Part shown: piece by piece, positions 1-7,093 of the stretch
Layout of the letters: each line of letters begins with the position of its first letter
Position numbering within the stretch: the first letter of the stretch is position 1
Source: Saccharothrix violaceirubra
GTDB lineage: Bacteria > Actinomycetota > Actinomycetes > Mycobacteriales > Pseudonocardiaceae
NCBI RefSeq assembly: GCF_014203755.1
Contig: NZ_JACHJS010000001.1
Span: forward strand, 3,844,001 to 3,908,000
Reading direction: 5' to 3'
Length of the DNA stretch: 64,000 nucleotides
Notes under the pieces: generated by a model
The model's database searches: none
What the model saw: only the letters and a program-made list of their open reading frames with translations
Told to the model about the DNA's origin: nothing
Translations under genes and position numbers: made by a program

Positions 1-1508
1 AGGCGATCGCGAACGGCGACTGGATCGACCGGGCGATCGCGCGCACGAGCCTGGGACTCGAAGGGCTCGCGTTCCTGTTCGACCCGGTGGGCAGCCTGGC
101 GGCGTGGGCGGTCAACTGGCTCATCGAACAGGTCAAGCCGCTGCGGGAGGGGCTCGACAAGCTCGCCGGCGACCCCGCGCAGATCCGGGCGTACGCCGAC
201 ACGTGGAAGAACATCTCCGAAGCGGTGACCGACGCGTACCAGGAGTACCACCGCGAGGTCGCCCAGGGCACCGCGAGCTGGACCGGCTCGTCCGGCGACG
301 CCTACCGCGCCCGGACCGCCCAGGACGTCGAGCAGCTCAAGGGCGCCGCCGTGTGCGCGGACGCCATCAGCGTCGTCGTCCGCGTGGCGGGCGAACTCGT
401 CGGCACGGTCCGGGAACTGGTGCGCGAGACCGTCGTGCAGTGCCTGGTGACGCTCTTCGTGCGGCTGCCGTTCTGGTTGTTGCTCGAGGGCGTCACGCTC
501 GGGCTGGCCACGCCCGCCGTGATCGCCAACGTGGGGGGCCTGATCGCCAAGTTCGTCCGGGTGATCGGCACGACCCTGCACCGGCTGGCCGTCTCGATCG
601 CCCGGCTGCGTCCGCTGGTCGCCCGGCTCGGCGAGATCTGGGAGGCCATCCGCAAGGCGTTGGCCAAGCGCCGGGGCAACAACTCCGCGCCCGGTCCCGG
701 CGGGCGCACCGTGCCGCCGAGCGAGGGTGCCACGCGGCCGTCGGGCACGACCACGCCCGGCGCCGACGCCACTCCCCCGGGCGGCCGTCCCGTCGGCGAC
801 CCGACGACCCCCGCCGGCAACCCGACACCCAACGGCACCACGACGCCCAGCGGAGCGCCGACCAGTGGCACGACGACGCCCAGCGGCGCACCGGGCGGAA
901 GTCCCACGTCCCCCTCCGGCAGTCCCACCGCTCCGTCGAGCGCGCCCGGCGGCACCCCGCCGTCCCCGAACAGCGGCGGCCACGGCGGTGGCGGCGACGG
1001 CACCACACCCGGCGGCACCCAGCGGATCTCCCACCCGAAGCTCAAGTCCCTCGACGAGATCCGCGACGAGACCGCGGCCGTCCGCCGCGACCTGCCCCAG
1101 ACCGCCAGGGCCAAGGAGAAGACCGTCGCGGCGGGCCAGTTCGTCGACGAGAACGGCGTCGAGCAGAACCTCAAGGCGATCAGCGGCCAGAACGAGACCC
1201 TGCAACGCCAGGGCCTGGAGATCCCCGGTGGCTCCAAGGTGCCGGACGAGCCGCGCTTCGAGGCCAGGAACGCGGACGGCACGATCTCGCGGCCGGCCGA
1301 CGCCGAGGCCAAGATCCTCGAAGACCTCAGCCGCCGGATCGACCCGGACACCAAGGGCACCGTGCGCCTGTGGGTCGACCACCCCGGCGGGCAGGGACCG
1401 TGCCCGTCCTGCGTGGAAGTGATCAAACAGTTCCGGGCCAGGCACCCCAACGTACGGGTCGAGGTAGGTTGGCCCCACGGCGGCAGCATGGTCCTGGAGG
1501 CGTCTTGA
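1..1508 (+). CDS. WXG/ESX-type polymorphic toxin with C-terminal deaminase-like domain (5' end missing)
   Basis: The frame starting at base 3 is open to the left edge and already reads like protein, so the gene begins outside the window; about 501 codons are visible. The N-terminal part is helical with a W-T-G turn (near base 280), as in WXG100-like proteins exported by ESX/type VII systems. Hydrophobic helices follow (about bases 425-560). Bases 700-1015 encode a low-complexity Pro/Thr/Gly/Ser linker. The C-terminal 140 residues resemble zinc-dependent deaminase toxin tips: a D-A-E-A-K motif near base 1300 and a P-C-P-S-C motif at about 1398-1412 could supply the glutamate and the two zinc cysteines. 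The usual HxE histidine is Asp here. The stop overlaps the next gene by 4 nt, as in toxin-immunity pairs. The role as an exported nucleic-acid or nucleotide deaminase is inferred from architecture. Confidence 0.75.
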   Translation, partial: AIANGDWIDRAIARTSLGLEGLAFLFDPVGSLAAWAVNWLIEQVKPLREGLDKLAGDPAQIRAYADTWKNISEAVTDAYQEYHREVAQGTASWTGSSGDAYRARTAQDVEQLKGAAVCADAISVVVRVAGELVGTVRELVRETVVQCLVTLFVRLPFWLLLEGVTLGLATPAVIANVGGLIAKFVRVIGTTLHRLAVSIARLRPLVARLGEIWEAIRKALAKRRGNNSAPGPGGRTVPPSEGATRPSGTTTPGADATPPGGRPVGDPTTPAGNPTPNGTTTPSGAPTSGTTTPSGAPGGSPTSPSGSPTAPSSAPGGTPPSPNSGGHGGGGDGTTPGGTQRISHPKLKSLDEIRDETAAVRRDLPQTARAKEKTVAAGQFVDENGVEQNLKAISGQNETLQRQGLEIPGGSKVPDEPRFEARNADGTISRPADAEAKILEDLSRRIDPDTKGTVRLWVDHPGGQGPCPSCVEVIKQFRARHPNVRVEVGWPHGGSMVLEAS

Positions 1509-2026
1509 GCACGATCGGCGAGATCTTCGACCGCGTCCTGGCGGGCGGCCTGCGGCCCGGGGCGGTGACCGGCGCCGACCCCGTGGCCATCGTCCAGGCG
1601 GCCGACACCCAGCGCGTCGCCCGGATCCCGGCAGCGGTCGAGGCCGTGTGGCGCCTGGTCGGCGGCGACCCCGGCCCGTGGTGGATGGGCTCCAAGGCCG
1701 CGGTGTCCGGGCTCGACGGCGAGATCAAGGAGCTGGCCCTGGAAACCCTCGACTACGTCGAGGGCGACCTGCGCGACCCGAAGGGCCTGCTGGTCCTGCT
1801 GATCCACGGTGCCGACGAGTTCCACGTGGTCGACGGCGCCGACCTGGCACTCCCCGACCCACCGGTCTGGCTGGTCCAGGACGGCCGGCCGCTGACCGCG
1901 CCCTGGCCGACCGTCACCGCGTGGTTCGAGTCGGCCGCGGCCGACGTCCTGCGCCACCGCGACCTGCTGCGCGAGACCCTGGCCGAGGGCGGGAGTTCTT
2001 CCACCGCCGCGTACTTCGTGCTGTGA
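1505..2026 (+). CDS. Probable immunity protein for the upstream deaminase-type toxin
   Basis: This 173-residue acidic, soluble protein has no signal peptide or membrane helix. The start is taken as TTG at 1505, which overlaps the toxin stop (TTGA) and has a GGAGG ribosome site 4 nt upstream (1496-1500); no ATG or GTG is available nearby in this frame. Translational coupling directly behind a polymorphic toxin is the main evidence for an immunity role. The fold is not recognised with certainty; the W-rich centre and the segment ending in a short acidic helix could fit a SUKH/SMI1-like immunity protein, but this is a guess. It ends 3 nt before the convergent cas6e stop, so the CRISPR operon and the toxin operon run tail to tail. 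Confidence 0.6.
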   Translation: MSTIGEIFDRVLAGGLRPGAVTGADPVAIVQAADTQRVARIPAAVEAVWRLVGGDPGPWWMGSKAAVSGLDGEIKELALETLDYVEGDLRDPKGLLVLLIHGADEFHVVDGADLALPDPPVWLVQDGRPLTAPWPTVTAWFESAAADVLRHRDLLRETLAEGGSSSTAAYFVL

Positions 2027-2029
2027 CCC

Positions 2030-2695
2030 CTATGAGGTGCGCGGCGGTGCGATCGTGAGCAGTCCGCACCCGTAAGCCTTCGCCCGGCCGACACCGGCCA
2101 CGATCGCGTGCGTGAACGCCTCGGCGTCGGTGATCACCAGGTGGCCGTCGAAGCGGACGGTGTCCACGGTGATCGTGGCGTCGGCCTTGCCGCCCGTGCG
2201 GCGGGGCATCGGCGACGGAGCCACGTCGGGCCGGCCGTCGACGGCCGTGGGGATCACGAAGCCGTGCTGCCCGGCCTTCCGGACCAGCCAGGTGACCTGC
2301 TCGTCGGCGGTGCGGTGGGCGACCCGACGGCCGCGGCCCTTCAGCTCGGCCGGTCGGGAGTCGCGGGTGGGGTTGGCCAGCAGCCGGAACGACAGGGTGC
2401 GGCCGGGCACGACGGCGTCGAGCACGGGGCGCAGCGGCCGGGTCTCGGCGGGGCCGGCGAGGTAGTCGGCGGGCAACCCGGCCCAGTCGGGCCGGGTGTG
2501 GCTCTGGACCAGGGCGGTGTAGCCGGCGTGCGTGGGTTCCAGCCGCCACAGCACGCCGTGCGCCTGGCGGGCGGGGATGTCCCCGTCGGTGTCGGGGAAG
2601 CCGGACATGACCGTGCGGTGCATGTCGTGCACGTCGGCGAAGTCGCGGCGGAACTCGCGGGACCTGACGTTGACGGTCAGCTTGGTCAGGAACAC
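2030..2695 (-). CDS. cas6e: Cas6e, CRISPR RNA endoribonuclease of type I-E
   Basis: Cas6e cuts the CRISPR transcript inside each repeat hairpin and stays bound to the 3' handle as part of Cascade. The 221-residue protein begins with a RAMP-type strand (VFLTKLTVNV), has an H-D-M-H-R segment near residue 25 that may hold the catalytic His, and ends with the Gly-rich loop GVGRAKAYGCGLLTI typical of Cas6e. The start is the GTG at 2695, inside the last 10 nt of cas5e; longer readings of this frame only shadow cas5e. It is the last gene of the operon and ends 3 nt from the convergent immunity gene, with no room for a cas1-cas2 pair after it. Confidence 0.93.
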   Translation of the reverse strand: MFLTKLTVNVRSREFRRDFADVHDMHRTVMSGFPDTDGDIPARQAHGVLWRLEPTHAGYTALVQSHTRPDWAGLPADYLAGPAETRPLRPVLDAVVPGRTLSFRLLANPTRDSRPAELKGRGRRVAHRTADEQVTWLVRKAGQHGFVIPTAVDGRPDVAPSPMPRRTGGKADATITVDTVRFDGHLVITDAEAFTHAIVAGVGRAKAYGCGLLTIAPPRTS

Positions 2696-3408
2696 GGGGT
2701 CGGGCCTCCGGTGGGGCGGATCATCTCGGCGGTGAGCGGGACCACGCCCTGGACGACGTGACGGAAGCGGTGCCGGCGGTCGCCGTCGGCGAAGCTGAGC
2801 GGGTGGTCGCGCCGGATCTCGGCACGCGGCGTGCCCGGCGGGCAGTCGCGCACGGTCCGCAGCGCCACCCGGTCCGCCTTGCCCAGTTCGGCCCGGCGGA
2901 CGTCCGGGTCCGGTTCGAGCCACGGGTGTCCGGCGAGCACCGCTTCGGCCGGCCGGTCGGTCGGACCGGCCCCGATCGTGAGGGGCCGGGCGGGGACGAA
3001 CGCGCGACGACCGAAGAAGACAGGCCATTGCGGACTGTCCACTGTGGCGTGGATCTGCTCCAGGAGTGCCGGATCTCCTTCGAGGACGACGAGGAACAGG
3101 GCGTCGGCGAGGTAATAGCGCTCGCTCACCACCGTGCGGTGACCCTTGCCCTGCGTGGTCGGCACGTTCTGCGCGGTCTGGAAATCCCGTTCGACGATAC
3201 CCTCGCGGTCCACCCGCACGGCCAGGTGAAGCGCGGCGAGCGGGGCCAGGGAGGGTCCGTCGTCGCGGTGGACGCCGAGGGCTGCCGCGAGCAGGCCGAC
3301 GACACCGGACTTGGTCGGTTCGGCGGCGGTGTCGCGCAGGATGCCGGCCGCCCGGACGCCCCACGACTGCAGGGGGGCGTCGAAGCACAGTGCCAGGGAG
3401 GTGGGCAT
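2686..3408 (-). CDS. cas5e: Cas5e, Cascade subunit
   Basis: Cas5e (CasD) caps the 5' handle of the crRNA in the type I-E Cascade complex. The 240-residue protein starts at an ATG (3408) one base after the cas7e stop. It opens with the family signature LCFDAPLQSWG followed by a P-T-K-S-G-V-V-G-L-L segment, both diagnostic of Cas5e. Another conserved stretch lies near residue 100 (SERYYLADALFLV), and the C-terminal part is Arg-rich. Length is as expected for the family. The product acts with Cse1, Cse2, Cas7e and Cas6e encoded in the same operon. Confidence 0.95.
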   Translation of the reverse strand: MPTSLALCFDAPLQSWGVRAAGILRDTAAEPTKSGVVGLLAAALGVHRDDGPSLAPLAALHLAVRVDREGIVERDFQTAQNVPTTQGKGHRTVVSERYYLADALFLVVLEGDPALLEQIHATVDSPQWPVFFGRRAFVPARPLTIGAGPTDRPAEAVLAGHPWLEPDPDVRRAELGKADRVALRTVRDCPPGTPRAEIRRDHPLSFADGDRRHRFRHVVQGVVPLTAEMIRPTGGPTPCS

Positions 3409-3409
3409 C

Positions 3410-4567
3410 TCAGGCGCGAGTGGCGGTGAGCAGGCGGGTGGTGAATTCCTCGACGCCGGCGACCGTGTCGGCGGGGTCGAGGTGGGCGATCCCGCCGCTG
3501 ACGGACGCGGCGGCGACGGCGCGGAGCCGGTCGTCGCCGTAGAACGCCCGGAGCTTGGCGAAGTGCTCGGTGAGGCGGTCGGTGGACGCGGCCATGAGGT
3601 CGTCGTCCGCGACCGGCTTGAGGAACGCGTTGGCCAGGTTCCACGCGCCGCGGTCGCGCACGACGCCGAGCAGGGTGTCGGGCAGCGTCCGGGCCGCCGT
3701 GGAGTTCTGCTTGCCGCCGGGGACCGCGTGGATGAACGAGTACAGCCAGGCACGCAGGCCGCGCGCGGCCAGGTCGGTGTCACCGGCCAGGTTCTTGACG
3801 AGTTGCTCGACATCCACGTTGGCGTAGCGGTAGTAGCACGCCGAGTTGAAGTCGACCGTGCCGATCATGTCCGCGCCCGACTCGTCCTCGGGCTTGAGGT
3901 CGTCCACGGCCGTGTAGAAGTCGAACTCGTTTCGCACGACGTGCGTGGACAGGGCGTGGGCGACCTGGGAGGCCGCGTTCACGTTGAAGTCCTTGTTGTC
4001 GGCGATCATCCGACCGAACAGGGCGACGTCGACCGCGCGGGTCCCGTCGAGGATGCGCTTCGCCTCGGCCTGGGTCTGCTTGTCGGGCTTGGACTTCGCG
4101 CTCTGCGCCTTCTTCTTCGTGCCCTTCTCGGCGGCACTCTTCTCCGCTTCCTTGGCCTGGGCCTGGGTCGCCAGGAAGTCCCAGTGGTTCGCGCTGTAGT
4201 CGGCGAGCTTGTCGACCGCTTCGCGGGACACGTACAGCAGGTACTGGGTGAGCAGCTTCTCCTGGTCGACGCCGAATCCGAGGTGCTCCAGTGCCGCCGT
4301 CACGACGCCGGGTGCGGCCTCGGCGTCGCGACCGGCCTCGGCCAACACCTTGACGGTCCGCTCGATCAGCCGCTTGGTGCGCACGCCGGTCTCCGACGTG
4401 TCCAGGCCGTGCTCGTCGAACAGCAGCCGGGCGGCGCGCTTGATCGACTGGCTGGAGACCCGGGCCCGGGTCCGGCCGCCGAACGTGGCGGTCTTGGGCT
4501 GGCCAGTGTCGTCGCGGTTGAGGTTGCTGACCGGGAACGACTGGAGCAGGTGCAGTTCGAGGATCAC
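3410..4567 (-). CDS. cas7e: Cas7e, Cascade backbone subunit
   Basis: Cas7e (CasC/Cse4) forms the six-copy filament that holds the crRNA spacer. The 385-residue protein begins with LHLLQSFPVSNLNRDD and a nearby R-A-R-V-S-S-Q-S-I-K-R motif, the hallmark of the family. A Lys/Ala-rich low-complexity stretch (about residues 135-170) is an actinobacterial-style insertion. The start is GTG at 4567, giving a 4-nt GTGA overlap with the cse2 stop; the longer open frame upstream of it only shadows cse2. Confidence 0.95.
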   Translation of the reverse strand: MILELHLLQSFPVSNLNRDDTGQPKTATFGGRTRARVSSQSIKRAARLLFDEHGLDTSETGVRTKRLIERTVKVLAEAGRDAEAAPGVVTAALEHLGFGVDQEKLLTQYLLYVSREAVDKLADYSANHWDFLATQAQAKEAEKSAAEKGTKKKAQSAKSKPDKQTQAEAKRILDGTRAVDVALFGRMIADNKDFNVNAASQVAHALSTHVVRNEFDFYTAVDDLKPEDESGADMIGTVDFNSACYYRYANVDVEQLVKNLAGDTDLAARGLRAWLYSFIHAVPGGKQNSTAARTLPDTLLGVVRDRGAWNLANAFLKPVADDDLMAASTDRLTEHFAKLRAFYGDDRLRAVAAASVSGGIAHLDPADTVAGVEEFTTRLLTATRA

Positions 4568-5163
4568 GAGGTCTCCGCGGTCGAGGGGTGTTCCGGAGTC
4601 GAGGGGTCCTGGGGTGCGGGGGCGGTGGCCGGCCGGTGGAACTCGCGCGCCCACCGCAGACGGACGCGTCGGGCGTCCTCCTCGCGGTCCGCGGCGAGCA
4701 GGACGACCAGGTCGTCCAGCAACCGGTCGTAGTCGACCCGGATGTCGTGCGAGGCCAGCAGGCGGATCGTCTGGCGCAGATGGTGCGGGAGTCCGTCGCG
4801 GTCGCGCGCGACCAGGTCGGCGAACCGCCGGGTGGCGGCGAACCCGCGCTGTGCCAGCAGATCCGCCATCGAACCGCCCAGCGAGTCGCGCCGCGACGCG
4901 TGCCGTCGGGGCTGCGGGTGCAGGGCGAACAACCCGGCCACCAGCAGCCAGACCTCCTCCTCGGCGCGGGGCGGGTCCTGCGCGAAGACGAACTCGTAGG
5001 CGTCGGCCTCCTGGCGCGGACCCGAGAACATGCGCCGCAGCCGGGCGAGCACGCGCCGCGACTCGGCGGCCCTCACCGGGTCCCTGGAGGTCAGGCCGTG
5101 GTAAAGGCCGTAGAGGTAGGAGGTGAACGCCCGGCGGCGGTCCTTGAGCGATGGTTCCGTCAC
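4564..5163 (-). CDS. cse2: Cse2 (CasB/Cas11e), Cascade small subunit
   Basis: Cse2 is the helical small subunit present as a dimer in type I-E Cascade, where it stabilises the R-loop. The 199-residue protein is helix-rich, with an R-R-V-L-A-R-L-R-R segment near residue 40, a conserved V-W-L-L-V-A-G-L-F-A-L-H stretch near residue 70 and a C-terminal R-L-R-W-A-R-E-F segment, all usual for Cse2. The last 25 residues are Pro/Thr/Ser/Glu-rich and probably disordered. The start is GTG 5163, overlapping the cse1 stop by 4 nt (GTGA). Confidence 0.93.
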   Translation of the reverse strand: MTEPSLKDRRRAFTSYLYGLYHGLTSRDPVRAAESRRVLARLRRMFSGPRQEADAYEFVFAQDPPRAEEEVWLLVAGLFALHPQPRRHASRRDSLGGSMADLLAQRGFAATRRFADLVARDRDGLPHHLRQTIRLLASHDIRVDYDRLLDDLVVLLAADREEDARRVRLRWAREFHRPATAPAPQDPSTPEHPSTAETS

Positions 5164-6773
5164 TCGTCCTGCTCTCTCGTGAGGTAGCGGCGCACCTCGG
5201 CCTTGAAGGTCCGCACGAGTACGTCGACGGCGTCGTGGAACTTCTCGACGTGCTTGCCCACGACCACCACCTCGGCTCCGTCCGACGCAGCGCTCTCGGC
5301 CCAGCGGTCGGCCGCCTCCCGCGCGGTGGCGGCGACGTGGTCGGCCCACTCGGACAGGGCTTCGCGCTCGGACCGGTGCTCGCGGTGCGCGGCGCCGACG
5401 GCGATCAGCAGGTCGTCGAACGCCCGCGTCAGGTTCGGCCAGTAGGACAGGTCGAGTCCGGGCGGGGCCTTGGGGCGCTTGCGGTCCTTGCCGACGCGTT
5501 CCTCGCGGTAGCCGTCGACGAGTCGGCGCACCGCGGACCCGGCCGCGTCGGCGAGCGCGATCGCCGTGCCCACCATGGCCGCGAGGTAGGGCTCCTCGGC
5601 CCGCAGCAACGCCACCGGCGCGGCCACCGCCTCCTCCAGGTACGTCTCGACGACGGAGGCGTTGTCGTCGAGCTTCTGGCCGAACACCCGCAACGTGTAC
5701 ACGGCGGCGTCGGACAGGTGTCCGCGCGCGGCCAGCCCGGCGATCTGGTCCAGGGCAGGTGGCCGCAGTCTCGACCGGCCCTCGCCCGGACGGTCCGCCA
5801 GCAGGAGTTCGACGCTGTGCCGCCACACCCCGCGCTGCGGCACGAGCTTGACGGGGAGCAGCGGCGCGTCCTTCTTGGGCTTGCCCTTGAGGTCCGTCGA
5901 CACGCGGAACGCGGCCATCTTCTCGTGCTGCGGCAGGTCGCCGGTGAACTTGACGCCGGGTGTGATCACGACGCCGTCGACCCGGTGCCCGCCGGGCTCG
6001 TGCGACAGCAGGACGCGCCGCGACGGCCAGGTCAGCAGGTCGGTCCAGCCCCGGGCCGGCCGATCCTGGGGAACGGGCACCGGCGGGTCGTCGGCTTCCC
6101 ACGCCGGGGCGTCCTCGACGGTGGTCTTGCGCGGCAGCTCCAGCTCGGGGTCGTAGAGCAACGCGTTGAACAGCAACGTCTCCCGCAGGGTCCGCCCCTC
6201 GACCAGCACGACGCCCAGCAGGTTGCCGGGTGCCTGCGTCGAGGCCTTGACCTGCTGATAGGGCGTCTTGGTGCCGCCGGGGTCGAACGCCTGGGTGGTC
6301 ACCAGCAGGCGGGCCGCTTGCGCCGGGTCGAACACGGTCACGTCGTCGGCGGTCGTGTGGTCGAACAGGGTGACGTTGTTGCCCACCGCGCGGTGCGGGA
6401 TCAGCTTGGCCGGTGTCGCGGGCGCGATCCGGGCCAGTGCCGGGCACTGGAGGAACGGGCGGTGCGGGTCGAACAGGTCGAACCGGTCGCCGAACTTGGC
6501 GAGGTAGTCGGCCAAAGGGTCCGAATGGAACGAATCGGCTTCCCACAGCCCTCGCCACGCGGACTCGTCGGCCACCGCGCAGGCCCGGTGCAGGAACGCC
6601 AGGACCACGCGGTACAGCGCCGCCGTCATGGGCGGGGTCTCCCCCACGATCCGCAGCAGGCGGTGCGACTCCAGCACCAGTTCCACGAGGCCGACCTCGC
6701 GGGTGTCCCCGTCGAGGTCGAGCACGGGAATCCAGGGCTCGGTCAGCAGGTCGAACGACACCCGGTCCGTCAC
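5160..6773 (-). CDS. cse1: Cse1 (CasA/Cas8e), Cascade large subunit
   Basis: Cse1 recognises the PAM, helps open the target duplex and recruits Cas3. The 537-residue protein starts at GTG 6773 (GTGA overlap with the preceding small gene) and shows the defining N-terminus FDLLTEPWIPVLD. An L-Y-D-P-E-L-E-L-P segment and a PARGWTDLLTWPSRRVLL segment near the middle match the family. Length is close to other Cse1 proteins. The C-terminal quarter is the expected helical bundle. Upstream in-frame codons to 6881 are ignored because they overlap the preceding gene and lack Cse1-like sequence. Confidence 0.94.
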   Translation of the reverse strand: MTDRVSFDLLTEPWIPVLDLDGDTREVGLVELVLESHRLLRIVGETPPMTAALYRVVLAFLHRACAVADESAWRGLWEADSFHSDPLADYLAKFGDRFDLFDPHRPFLQCPALARIAPATPAKLIPHRAVGNNVTLFDHTTADDVTVFDPAQAARLLVTTQAFDPGGTKTPYQQVKASTQAPGNLLGVVLVEGRTLRETLLFNALLYDPELELPRKTTVEDAPAWEADDPPVPVPQDRPARGWTDLLTWPSRRVLLSHEPGGHRVDGVVITPGVKFTGDLPQHEKMAAFRVSTDLKGKPKKDAPLLPVKLVPQRGVWRHSVELLLADRPGEGRSRLRPPALDQIAGLAARGHLSDAAVYTLRVFGQKLDDNASVVETYLEEAVAAPVALLRAEEPYLAAMVGTAIALADAAGSAVRRLVDGYREERVGKDRKRPKAPPGLDLSYWPNLTRAFDDLLIAVGAAHREHRSEREALSEWADHVAATAREAADRWAESAASDGAEVVVVGKHVEKFHDAVDVLVRTFKAEVRRYLTREQDE

Positions 6774-7093
6774 TCGTCGTCCTCCACGTAGACGCCGTAG
6801 TCCCGCTCGTAGCGCAGGGTGTGCCCGGCGACCGTGCACCGGCCGTCGACGAACACGAGCGGACGGTGTCGACGCAGCCACGGGGAGCGGGCGAATGCCG
6901 GTGGGACGGGTGCGGTCCCCAAGAACTCCACCACCTCGTCCGGCACTCCGTCCGGGGCGGACAGCATCGTGACGGAGTCCTCCAGTTCGAGCACCGAATC
7001 GACGTCGATCTCACCGTTCAGATCCACGGGTATGGTGCCGCGCACCGGCGTGAGGACGGCGTGGTCCGCGTGCAGCAGCACCACCTTGATCAC
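6770..7093 (-). CDS. Small protein resembling the detached C-terminal domain of Cas3
   Basis: This 107-residue protein lies between cas3 and cse1 and overlaps each by a GTGA tetranucleotide. It starts at GTG 7093 with a strong ribosome site (GGGGAGGA, about 6 nt upstream). The sequence (KVVLLHADHAVLTPVRG near the start, SPWLRRHRPLVFVDGRC and LRYERDYGVYVEDD near the end) looks like the C-terminal domain that closes full-length actinobacterial Cas3 proteins, in my recollection of that family. The neighbouring Cas3 is shorter than usual by about this amount. I infer a natural split of Cas3 into nuclease-helicase and C-terminal domain polypeptides. A Cas protein of unknown type is the alternative. 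Confidence 0.7.
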   Translation of the reverse strand: MIKVVLLHADHAVLTPVRGTIPVDLNGEIDVDSVLELEDSVTMLSAPDGVPDEVVEFLGTAPVPPAFARSPWLRRHRPLVFVDGRCTVAGHTLRYERDYGVYVEDDE

